Below are positions 1-6,727 of a stretch of 46,215 bases of DNA, one piece after another. The number at the start of each line of letters is the position of its first letter. Position 1 is the first letter of the stretch. Position numbers and translations under genes: made by a program. The stretch is from contig JAERRX010000045.1 in the NCBI GenBank assembly GCA_016735225.1, positions 1-46,215 on the forward strand, written 5' to 3'. This DNA is from Sulfurimonas sp. Lineage in GTDB: Bacteria > Campylobacterota > Campylobacteria > Campylobacterales > Sulfurimonadaceae. Under the pieces are notes generated by a model. The model had not been told where the DNA came from, made no database searches, and worked only from the letters and a program-made list of their open reading frames with translations.

Positions 1-440
1 ATATAAATAAAAGCATATTAAAAAAACTATTTTCTTCAAATATAGATAGTTCTCTAATACTCAACATTCCAAAACAACTTAGACACCAAGAGTTTTATTT
101 TATAGGTATAGAGTCAAAAAAAGATGGATATTTAACTTTAATTCAAATATATGAAAATGGAGAAACTGCACTTTTGTTTAGCAATAAAAAAGCAAATAAT
201 AATATAAGACTAGAATATCCAAACAGAAATGAATATGATGGACTAGAGGCATATCTCAATGAAAGTCAGACTAAAGCAAAAGATTTAACAATCGCACTTA
301 TTTGTAAAGAGAAAAAAGACTTTAGTTATTTTGACAATATTTCAGTATATAAAGAAAAATATGCTAAAGTTTATGGAAAAGTATTTGATATGATGAGTGG
401 ATGCAATGTCAGTAGTGAAATAGTGGAGATCAAAAGATAG
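1..440 (+). CDS. DUF4384-like protein, 5'-truncated
   Basis: The reading frame is open from the left edge of the window (codons in phase from base 3) to a TAG at 438-440, so about 145 codons are visible and the start lies outside. The visible part has the pattern of DUF4384 domains: a hydrophobic strand followed by 'GYLTLIQIYENGETALLF' and then an Asn-rich loop, which I read as the domain's 'dedGevtlLfPN' core. DUF4384 proteins are usually exported and occur with LPP20-like and CsgG-like genes, which fits the minus-strand block that converges on it. A TTG at 174 would give a shorter protein, but the frame upstream codes for protein-like sequence, so I reject that start. The domain assignment is from memory of the family and is only moderately secure. 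Confidence 0.6.
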   Translation, partial: INKSILKKLFSSNIDSSLILNIPKQLRHQEFYFIGIESKKDGYLTLIQIYENGETALLFSNKKANNNIRLEYPNRNEYDGLEAYLNESQTKAKDLTIALICKEKKDFSYFDNISVYKEKYAKVYGKVFDMMSGCNVSSEIVEIKR

Positions 441-558
441 GAGTCTTACGAAGATATCTGAAGTGATGGCTATAGCCTCTAGGTGGAGATTTTGAAAATG
501 ATGATAGGTGAGCATTAGTTTTTGATTTGGGTTGAGTCTATAACTATTTTGATTATGT

Positions 559-1314
559 TTATTGTTTGTCGTAGGCACATCTAAAACCAATATGTTCATA
601 CTCATAGCTTTTAGACGACCTATATATGAAGTTTACAAATCGTACATCAAAAAACTCTCTATCTTCACGGTTTTTATAGCTACCACCCTTGATTACAATC
701 TTGTCATCTTCTCCCTCATAAAGAGTTGTAGTCATCTCCCACACATTGCCCATCATGCCAAAGAGTCCATTTGCCGACTCAATACTTAGATCTACCGTTG
801 TTAAGTAGTTGTCCATTTTCTCTTGAGCAGACTCATAGCCAATAGTAGGATAAGCGATAAAAACACTCTCTTTATTTTGGTACTTTCCGATTTTTGTTGG
901 TGTTATCGCAGCCAATATCCACTCTTGTTGTGTAGGCAACCGAGCATCTATACTCTTACAATATTTACCAGCTATATCAAAACTCACTTTTGTTACAGGA
1001 AGCAGTGCATCATCCTCATCGTAGTAGTCATACTTCTCTAACCAAAGAGCTGTTTTCATGTTCTCTATCTTCTTATGATGCTTACTATACTCTTTTGCAA
1101 ATTCAAAAAAGTTCCTTTTACTTACTTCATACTTCTGTATATAAAAGGGTTTTTGGGTTTGAAAGGATTTGTGAGATGTCTCAAATGCTAGTTTTGACTT
1201 AAGCTGTGGTATCGCAAGATTTTGGGGGACTATCTCGACCTTTGCATTCTCAAATGCAAGGGTCACTAAAGGAAAAAAAAGATATATAAAAGAGAGTTTT
1301 TTATATCTGCACAT
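559..1314 (-). CDS. Exported FGE-sulfatase (C-type lectin fold) domain protein
   Basis: This 251-residue protein begins with a basic residue cluster and a hydrophobic stretch (about residues 6-20) that looks like a signal peptide. The rest matches the formylglycine-generating-enzyme / SUMF1-like domain. It has an 'EVSKRNFFEFAKEY' element (63-76), 'YCKSIDARLPTQQEW' (118-132), 'GMMGNVWEM' (186-194), 'KGGSY' (209-213) and a terminal 'GFRC' (243-246). The activating cysteine pair of true FGE is not evident, so a structural or binding role is more likely than sulfatase activation. Its start overlaps the end of the preceding gene by 14 bases, indicating one transcript. The same C-type lectin-like fold is used by DGR variable proteins, but the C-terminus here does not match the TR and is not a present-day target. 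Confidence 0.75.
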   Translation of the reverse strand: MCRYKKLSFIYLFFPLVTLAFENAKVEIVPQNLAIPQLKSKLAFETSHKSFQTQKPFYIQKYEVSKRNFFEFAKEYSKHHKKIENMKTALWLEKYDYYDEDDALLPVTKVSFDIAGKYCKSIDARLPTQQEWILAAITPTKIGKYQNKESVFIAYPTIGYESAQEKMDNYLTTVDLSIESANGLFGMMGNVWEMTTTLYEGEDDKIVIKGGSYKNREDREFFDVRFVNFIYRSSKSYEYEHIGFRCAYDKQ

Positions 1315-2113
1315 TTAAAGCTTCACTAAGTAGCTCTCTTAAAACCTGTCCAGTCTTACCAGTGATAAGTGCTGCATTGTTATCAAACTCGGCATTTACT
1401 ATCTCTTTTGTCATGATAGTTATAGTATTTGCAGTAGAGTTTAAGATCACTAAAAATATTCTCACATCTACAAAGTAAACTCTCTTTTTGTCATAGGGAG
1501 TAAACGACTCAAGAAAAACACTATCTGGGTTTACCATTTTAACAATTTTACCATTTGCATCTCTTAGTGTTACTTTTATATCTGTAACCATCTGAACCTC
1601 TTTCTCAAGGTAGATATTTGATACTTTAAACAGAGTGTTTTCAGCCAATAGCTCTAACTCATTTTTTTCCTCTTTTTCACTGTTTACATCTTCAAAATCA
1701 CTCTCAGAGAAGTCAGCAAAGTCATCATCTTCTTCACTCTCTACAGTTTTCTCCTCTTTGTTGATTTTGTTATACTCAAAGAGAAGAGTTTCGTTAAGTT
1801 TATCTAGTTCAAGAGTAACTAGTTTTTCATAGTGATTTTTTCTAGCATATTTTTTAGGAGTTACTATATTTGCTTGTAACTCTTTTGCAACGATCACTCT
1901 GGTAAGTTTCTTTATCTGGTCACGATAGCCTCTTTTTATGGCTATTCTAGACTTTTTTGCTCTCTTGTTTGTGACTAAAACAGGTGCGATCACGAGGTTG
2001 TACTCTGAGTTGTTTACACTACTAAAGTATGCTGAGAGTTCAGATGCATTGAGCTCAGATGTGCCATAGCCTAGTAAAAACAGTGCTACTATTAGTTTTT
2101 TAAATATACTCAC
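1301..2113 (-). CDS. Exported protein of unknown function with acidic linker
   Basis: I do not recognise this 270-residue protein. Residues 1-24 look like a signal peptide ending near 'LNASE'. A lysine-rich N-terminal region is followed by a strongly acidic low-complexity linker at about residues 124-152 (runs of Glu, Asp and Ser), then a C-terminal domain of alternating beta-like hydrophobic residues (about 160-270). That C-terminal part, with 'VSNIYLEKEVQMVTDIKVTL' and a final amphipathic helix, is reminiscent of CsgG- or LPP20-like outer-membrane-associated proteins, but this is an impression only. It lies 3 bases downstream of the lipoprotein gene and overlaps the FGE-like gene, so it is part of the same operon. 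Confidence 0.6.
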   Translation of the reverse strand: MSIFKKLIVALFLLGYGTSELNASELSAYFSSVNNSEYNLVIAPVLVTNKRAKKSRIAIKRGYRDQIKKLTRVIVAKELQANIVTPKKYARKNHYEKLVTLELDKLNETLLFEYNKINKEEKTVESEEDDDFADFSESDFEDVNSEKEEKNELELLAENTLFKVSNIYLEKEVQMVTDIKVTLRDANGKIVKMVNPDSVFLESFTPYDKKRVYFVDVRIFLVILNSTANTITIMTKEIVNAEFDNNAALITGKTGQVLRELLSEALNVQI

Positions 2114-2116
2114 TGT

Positions 2117-3244
2117 TTACTTCTGCTTCATACATCTAAAAGTGACATTTGCACCTGTATGACTTTTAGAAGCACCCCAGTACTGATAGTTTGCCCAGTC
2201 AAATAAAATGATCTCATTTCCAGAGATCTCAACACTATCATCATCCTCTGCCATATCATCAATCTCTACTGCAGTTCTACAGTTTTTACTGTACTTCTTC
2301 TGTCTTAGACTTAGAGTATCCGCTTCACTGCAGTACTTGTCATCAAACTCACTAGAGTAACCCTCTATCATCTCTTCATGTCCGGGACTAAAGGGTTTAG
2401 ATATCACACCATCTCTTCTAGCATACTCAAAAACATAGACAGAACTCAGTGAAGCCCCATCATTGATACTCTGACAATAGTTCTTTGCCTTAGCATAGCC
2501 AATATTTGTCATAGCCTTATTTTCACTCCCTTCACTCTTATACATAGCCTGTGTTACAGAGCCTTTCATGATCATATAAGTATCTATATTGCCCATGTTG
2601 TCTGGCACTTTCACTTCAGCCCAGTTTGACTGCAACTCATTTGCAACACTTCTAAGATCAACAGTCTCATCAAAGTAGATGATAGCACCACGAACAGGTA
2701 TAAGCTTTATTTCAAACTTCTCATTTCCTTTAAAGTTTACCTTTAAGATCAAGTCCGCTTCTTGAGGTGTAATGTTTGATATTTGACCAGTAAAACCATT
2801 TTCTCTATGCTCTTTTTGATCTTTTACCAAACTTGATATCTCTTCATTTGAGTGCTTATATTTAAGATGCTTTGTATCATGTATGAAGAGTTTGATCTCT
2901 TTAAGTAGATCGCCCTGCTTTGCTGAGTAACCTTTGAAGTCCACTGCTACTAAGAGTCTGTTTTTTCTGTTTCTTAACTCTTCGTTTTGTAAAACTCTAT
3001 CCATAAGTTTAGTAAAGTATGGAGTTAAGAGACCCTCTGAAAGTTTTAAGTTATGGTCCACATACTTACTATATCTTATATCATTTTGTTCATAAAAATT
3101 TAGCTTTGGATCTGCATCAAAGTTTACAGAGAGTGAGTCATGAAAGTCATTTTTAAGATGAGATGGCACTTCAACTTCTCCACCTCCGCAACCAACTATA
3201 AATGTAGCTACAAGTAGTAGAGATAGATTTTTGACTAGAGACAT
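2117..3244 (-). CDS. Lipoprotein with degenerate C-type lectin-like C-terminus
   Basis: This 375-residue protein starts with a lipoprotein signal peptide: hydrophobic residues 6-17 followed by a lipobox 'IVGC' and a glycine run, so it should be lipidated on Cys-19. The middle (about 40-200) is unrecognised and beta-rich. The C-terminal part carries 'YAKAKNYCQSI' and ends in 'VTFRCMKQK'. This is the same 'A..YC ... (F/V)RC' frame seen in the FGE/Lcl proteins of this cluster, so I infer a degenerate C-type lectin-like module. Its stop overlaps nothing, but its start shares a base with the end of the preceding gene (3244), indicating co-transcription. The binding partner or substrate is unknown. 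Confidence 0.65.
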   Translation of the reverse strand: MSLVKNLSLLLVATFIVGCGGGEVEVPSHLKNDFHDSLSVNFDADPKLNFYEQNDIRYSKYVDHNLKLSEGLLTPYFTKLMDRVLQNEELRNRKNRLLVAVDFKGYSAKQGDLLKEIKLFIHDTKHLKYKHSNEEISSLVKDQKEHRENGFTGQISNITPQEADLILKVNFKGNEKFEIKLIPVRGAIIYFDETVDLRSVANELQSNWAEVKVPDNMGNIDTYMIMKGSVTQAMYKSEGSENKAMTNIGYAKAKNYCQSINDGASLSSVYVFEYARRDGVISKPFSPGHEEMIEGYSSEFDDKYCSEADTLSLRQKKYSKNCRTAVEIDDMAEDDDSVEISGNEIILFDWANYQYWGASKSHTGANVTFRCMKQK

Positions 3245-4500
3245 TACTTGACTTCAACTATATTGTATTTAGCTTGAAAGTCGGCTAGTTTTTTTCTATT
3301 TTTGAGTATGCTCTTTGTTGTTGCATCTTCAAGTGTGAAGTGAAACTCACCTAGAGCGATATCAAACTCTTGAACTAGCTTTTGCTCTACTTTGAAACTG
3401 TAAAAAGCATGAGACTTTTTCTCTAAAACCACTCTCCCCTCACTCCTGCTTACTCTAAAGTCTTTTGGTGTGTCAGTATTGTCAAAGAACATTAGTGCAT
3501 CTTTTTTAGGGTTTGTGACCATCATCCAAACTCCTGCTAAGTTATAGTAGGGAGTCTTTTTGTTTCTTGTGTACTCTTTTTTCTGTCCATTGCCATACTT
3601 GACTTTTATCATAGACTTTTTAGGACTAGCACTAAACTTGATGTTTGAGTTAGCATCTTTAAACTTTCCAACAGTCTGAAAAAGTGACCTAGTGTGCAGA
3701 CCAGCATAGATGTTTTGCTTTTGGTTGATTTTGGAGCCATGTGCTAAAACCTCACTCATTCCATCTATATTTACCTCTGTAAACTTGTCATTTTTAGCAT
3801 TAGTATTTATGGAGACTTTGAGTCTCTGCTCTTTGTTGTCTTTAGAACTTTTATATACTAAGCTTAGTGTTTCGTCTGCTATGTCATCAAAGGTTGCAAC
3901 TGTTTTCAACTCTGCTGATAGTGCTATAAACTCTTCTAGTTTATCAGAAGTAACCCTACTTAGCATAAACTCCATCTCTTTTTTAGACCCAGTACCTAGC
4001 TCAAACCCAACAAGCACTCTCTCTTTGAAGTAAAATGTACCAAAGGTCTTCATCTTAAGTCCATCTTTATTGCTACCAATAGACTCTTTTACTCTTACTT
4101 CATAGCTTGCTACATCTGTTTTTCCAGAAAATATTTTAGAGTTATACTTTTTCATTTTCTTTGTAACTTCACAAAAATAGTAGTTTCCATCTTCAAAAAC
4201 CTGTAGAGATGTTCCATCGTTTAACTTACCTAAAAGACTATATGCAAGAAGTGTCTCAAAACTAAAGATCGATCTTAGGCTATGGTGTTTTAGATCACCA
4301 AAAAGTTTCAACTTCTTACCATCTTGTGAAAATACAAACTCCTCATCATCAAACTCCATAAGAACTTTTTTCTTATCTTTTGTAGTAAACTCATACTTGT
4401 TGTCCTCACTAAATCCTGCTTCTCTGAGAGAAAAGTAGCTGGCATTTAAACTCAAAACACTCATCACAAATACTACAGAAACTAAAAACATTTTTTTCAT
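3244..4500 (-). CDS. Exported protein of unknown function
   Basis: This 418-residue protein has a clear signal peptide (residues 1-20, MKKMFLV... ending at 'LNAS'). I recognise no domain. The mature part is lysine-rich and beta-rich, with short 'DGKKLKLFGD' and 'DGTSLQVFEDGNYYF' segments like those in periplasmic beta proteins. The start is preceded by an AAGGGTGATC ribosome-binding site. It is the first gene after the DGR target VP1, separated by about 100 bases that include an AT-rich stretch with TATGATAAAAT, which could serve as a -10 region. It may therefore be expressed both by read-through and from its own promoter. It shares a base with the next lipoprotein gene. Confidence 0.6.
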   Translation of the reverse strand: MKKMFLVSVVFVMSVLSLNASYFSLREAGFSEDNKYEFTTKDKKKVLMEFDDEEFVFSQDGKKLKLFGDLKHHSLRSIFSFETLLAYSLLGKLNDGTSLQVFEDGNYYFCEVTKKMKKYNSKIFSGKTDVASYEVRVKESIGSNKDGLKMKTFGTFYFKERVLVGFELGTGSKKEMEFMLSRVTSDKLEEFIALSAELKTVATFDDIADETLSLVYKSSKDNKEQRLKVSINTNAKNDKFTEVNIDGMSEVLAHGSKINQKQNIYAGLHTRSLFQTVGKFKDANSNIKFSASPKKSMIKVKYGNGQKKEYTRNKKTPYYNLAGVWMMVTNPKKDALMFFDNTDTPKDFRVSRSEGRVVLEKKSHAFYSFKVEQKLVQEFDIALGEFHFTLEDATTKSILKNRKKLADFQAKYNIVEVK

Positions 4501-4604
4501 AGATCACCCTTTTTTTCATTTTTCATATTTTATCATATTTTCAATCTTAATCTTCTTAGAGACCCATTAAGGCATGCAAATGAGAGAAGAGCAAAGTATC
4601 AAAG

Positions 4605-5012
4605 TTATTGTCTGCTACCTCTAACACAACGAACATAGTACTTATCGGACTTATCGTAGCCGTTGGTATGGCCACTGTAGAAGTACACGATCCAAGCACT
4701 CGAGCTACCGGATACAATTGCCGAACTTGACCAGTAGAAGCTAGAGGCTATATTTTGAAAACCTTTTTTAATAGCTGGCTTATACCTACTTATATCGACT
4801 ATGGACTGTAGCTCTTTTATATTTGGAACTCTCCAGTCACTTTTAGCATCTAGTGTTAGTTTTTTACAGTAACTCTTTGCACCACTCCACTCCTTTTTTA
4901 CAGTTTTAGCATCCACATCGTCTTGCCAAACAAGACCTGTCTTAGTATCTACAAATATCTCTAAACTCCAAAGGCTACTAAGCCCTATCATCATCAAAAG
5001 GATTATTCTCAT
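4605..5012 (-). CDS. DGR target protein VP1 (exported, Lcl/DUF1566 domain)
   Basis: This 135-residue protein has a signal peptide (residues 1-17, basic start then Leu/Met/Ile-rich) followed directly by an Lcl/DUF1566 domain, a C-type-lectin-fold module. The hallmarks are 'TGLVWQD' (about 25-31), 'AKSYCKKL' (45-52), 'SDWRVPNIKEL' (58-68), 'FYWSSS' and the terminal 'YVRCVRGSR'. Residues 88-134 are encoded by variable repeat VR1. Compared with the template, 12 codons differ and the changes cluster on AAC/AAT codons, giving Phe, Ile, Gly, Ser, Tyr, His and Asp at the exposed positions. The start lies inside the 3' end of the reverse transcriptase gene (35-base overlap) and has a strong AGGAGTGAT ribosome-binding site five bases upstream, so this start is well supported. 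It is a small, secreted, nearly domain-only variable protein. Confidence 0.9.
   Translation of the reverse strand: MRIILLMMIGLSSLWSLEIFVDTKTGLVWQDDVDAKTVKKEWSGAKSYCKKLTLDAKSDWRVPNIKELQSIVDISRYKPAIKKGFQNIASSFYWSSSAIVSGSSSAWIVYFYSGHTNGYDKSDKYYVRCVRGSRQ
4611..4751 (-). repeat. DGR variable repeat VR1
   Basis: This 141-bp segment aligns without gaps to the TR at 6096-6236. There are 15 differences. Fourteen lie on coding-strand adenines of the TR, replaced by T, G or C. The one exception is a synonymous T to G change in a TCT serine codon. The final 34 bases (4611-4644) are identical in TR, VR1 and VR2 and would be the initiation-of-mutagenic-homology region. Just beyond, VR1 reads C where TR has T, and the next 19 bases (4592-4610) are shared with VR2 but not with TR. 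Confidence 0.95.
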
Positions 5013-6093
5013 TTATCACTCCTACTTTTTTACACAAATTGTAGCTATTTGCATGGCTAATATGCCCTACAAATGAAGCTTGAACAGATAAAAACTGCTT
5101 TATCTCTACAAGACTCATTTCTCCTTTTTGCTTTTCATAGCTATCTAAATAGCGAGCTTTTTTATGCTTATAGTTTTTTATAACTCTTCTTCTAACTAAC
5201 ACATAGTGTGGTCTTATGATATATCCCAAAAAATCCAAACCATCATGAACCGACCTAAGTATTGTTTTATCTCTGAGCTTTAGCTTTAGGTATTGCTCTA
5301 AATAGAGTTCTATTTCACTCTTGATCTCAACAAGTCTATCTTTAGAGTTATCAAAAATTACAAAATCATCTACATATCTTATATATCTCTTGCACTTTAA
5401 AACTCTCTTGCAAAAATTGTCAAAATCATTCATATATACATTTGCAAAAAACTGACTTGTAAGGTTTCCAATAGGTAAGCCCTTGTTTTTAGGAACTTTA
5501 AAAAGTGTTTTATGCGAAGGGATGAGTTCAAAACCCTCTTTTGAGCCTTTTATATAGACATTTTTAGTAATATCGTAAAAAATAATTTTATGAACCAACC
5601 ATAACATTTCATTTAACTCTATTGCAGATTTATCTACCTTGTGATAATTTTGAACTATTGTAGAGTTTAGCATATTAAAAAGTATATTTTTATCTATGGA
5701 GTAGAAGAAATTTCTTATATCCAATTGCAGATAATAGTTGGTCGCTTTTGAAAATTTCAAGGCTCTTTTTTGAGCATTGTGTATGCCCTTACCTACTCTA
5801 CAACTGTAACTGTCGTGGATGAACTTAGGCTCATATATTTTTTCTAAAACAGGAGTTACTAGATGATGCACAACTCTATCTGAAAAATCAGCCGCAAAAA
5901 CCTCTCTAAGTTTTGGAGAAGTTGTTAAAAAACATACACACCTTGCAGGCATATATGTTCTCTTGTTTAACTTTTCCTCTAAGTTACAAATATTCTCAAC
6001 AAGATTCATCTCAAATTTAATTGCATTATGGGTTTTACCTTTACCCCTCTTGCATCTTAAATAAGCACTATGAATCTCCTTAAATGTAAACAT
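4978..6093 (-). CDS. DGR reverse transcriptase
   Basis: This 371-residue RNA-directed DNA polymerase has the motifs of DGR-class reverse transcriptases. Motif A is 'LQLDIRNFF' (122-130, catalytic Asp-125). The DGR-typical 'LPIGNLTSQFFANVY' (206-220) has SQ where retroviral and group II enzymes usually have QG. Motif C is 'RYVDDFVIF' (239-247) with the YVDD catalytic pair. 'SYSCRVGKGIHNAQ' (95-108) is also typical. No maturase or endonuclease domain is present and the length fits DGR enzymes. It would copy TR RNA into adenine-mutagenised cDNA that replaces VR1 and VR2. The ATG overlaps the TAA that ends the TR-encoded frame (TAATG), so translation starts immediately after the template. The order avd-TR-RT is the classic arrangement. 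Confidence 0.95.
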   Translation of the reverse strand: MFTFKEIHSAYLRCKRGKGKTHNAIKFEMNLVENICNLEEKLNKRTYMPARCVCFLTTSPKLREVFAADFSDRVVHHLVTPVLEKIYEPKFIHDSYSCRVGKGIHNAQKRALKFSKATNYYLQLDIRNFFYSIDKNILFNMLNSTIVQNYHKVDKSAIELNEMLWLVHKIIFYDITKNVYIKGSKEGFELIPSHKTLFKVPKNKGLPIGNLTSQFFANVYMNDFDNFCKRVLKCKRYIRYVDDFVIFDNSKDRLVEIKSEIELYLEQYLKLKLRDKTILRSVHDGLDFLGYIIRPHYVLVRRRVIKNYKHKKARYLDSYEKQKGEMSLVEIKQFLSVQASFVGHISHANSYNLCKKVGVINENNPFDDDRA

Positions 6094-6095
6094 TA

Positions 6096-6236
6096 TCTGC
6101 TACCTCTAACACAACGAACATAGTACTTATTTGACTTATTGTTGTTGTTGGTATTGCCACTGTTGAAGTTCACGATCCAAGCATTCGAGCTATCGGATAC
6201 ATTTGCAGAACTTGACCAGTAGTTGCTAGAGGCTAT
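6096..6236 (-). repeat. DGR template repeat TR
   Basis: This is the 141-bp invariant template, located between avd and the reverse transcriptase. Read on the minus strand it would encode an Lcl C-terminus, but the variable positions are AAC or AAT (Asn) codons, including four Asn codons in a row. By my hand count it has about 47 adenines. Of 26 differences from the two VRs, 25 are at these adenines. The conserved scaffold codons (Tyr-Trp-Ser-Ser, Ala-Trp-Ile-Val, Arg-Cys-Val-Arg) are unchanged in all three copies. The 117 bases between TR and the avd stop (6237-6352) probably belong to the structured DGR RNA. Confidence 0.95.
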
Positions 6237-6352
6237 TTGGTTCTCTATTTTAAAGCTTCTGATGAAAATGTCAAAAGAAGCTTGCATAAAGCTATATACC
6301 ATTTTCAGGTAAGAAAACCGCACAATATTTTGTTGCACTCTTGCAAAATTTA

Positions 6353-6706
6353 TCATTTTACAACTCTGGCATAGTGGTTTAGCCAAGCTTGGGACTGTTT
6401 GCATATAGCAACAATTAGCTTAGAACTCTCTTCAAACTGTTTGAAACTTTTAAAAGCCTTTAGCTCGTAAGACAACTGAATCAGGATCTTTGTCTCTTCA
6501 CACTTATCTCTTAAAAGTACTAAACCCTCTCTTTTGTCTTCATGCATGTTCACTCGATGTATCATAAAGAGGATCTCCTTTGAGTACTCTCTTAAATCAC
6601 CTCCTATAGTATATTTATTGTACTTTTCAAAACTCTTAACAATAGTCTCAATATATACACAAAACTCCATACTACTCCTGTATATCGGTAAGTTTTCATA
6701 TCTCAT
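6353..6706 (-). CDS. avd: DGR accessory variability determinant (Avd), four-helix bundle
   Basis: This 117-residue protein is almost entirely helical with heptad-like spacing, as in the Avd / 23S rRNA-intervening-sequence protein family. Avd forms a pentameric, positively charged barrel that binds the reverse transcriptase and the TR RNA and is needed for cDNA synthesis. Family features I see are an N-terminal 'YENLPIYRSS', a central 'REYSKEILFMIHRVN', and a C-terminal 'ICKQSQAWLNHY' close to the usual 'GRQIGGWLK' end. It starts 21 bases after the VP2 stop and lies directly upstream of TR, the classic position. Length and position make the assignment firm even though Avd sequences diverge widely. 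Confidence 0.9.
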   Translation of the reverse strand: MRYENLPIYRSSMEFCVYIETIVKSFEKYNKYTIGGDLREYSKEILFMIHRVNMHEDKREGLVLLRDKCEETKILIQLSYELKAFKSFKQFEESSKLIVAICKQSQAWLNHYARVVK

Positions 6707-6727
6707 TTTTAAACCAAAGTATCAAAG

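Noticed and set aside
440-559. A second template repeat or terminator in the convergent gap at the left.
   Set aside because: An 11-12 base match to the conserved VR start (ATAGCCTCTAG) is too short, and no hairpin with a T-tract or Asn-codon-rich stretch was found.
4978-6093. The reverse transcriptase as a group II intron or retron RT.
   Set aside because: It lacks maturase and endonuclease domains, has the DGR-type SQ motif, and is flanked by avd and a TR with matching VRs.
6093-6404. A 103-codon frame on the minus strand covering the TR.
   Set aside because: Its C-terminal half is simply the translated template repeat and its N-terminal half overlaps avd and reads like non-coding sequence; the TR works as RNA template.
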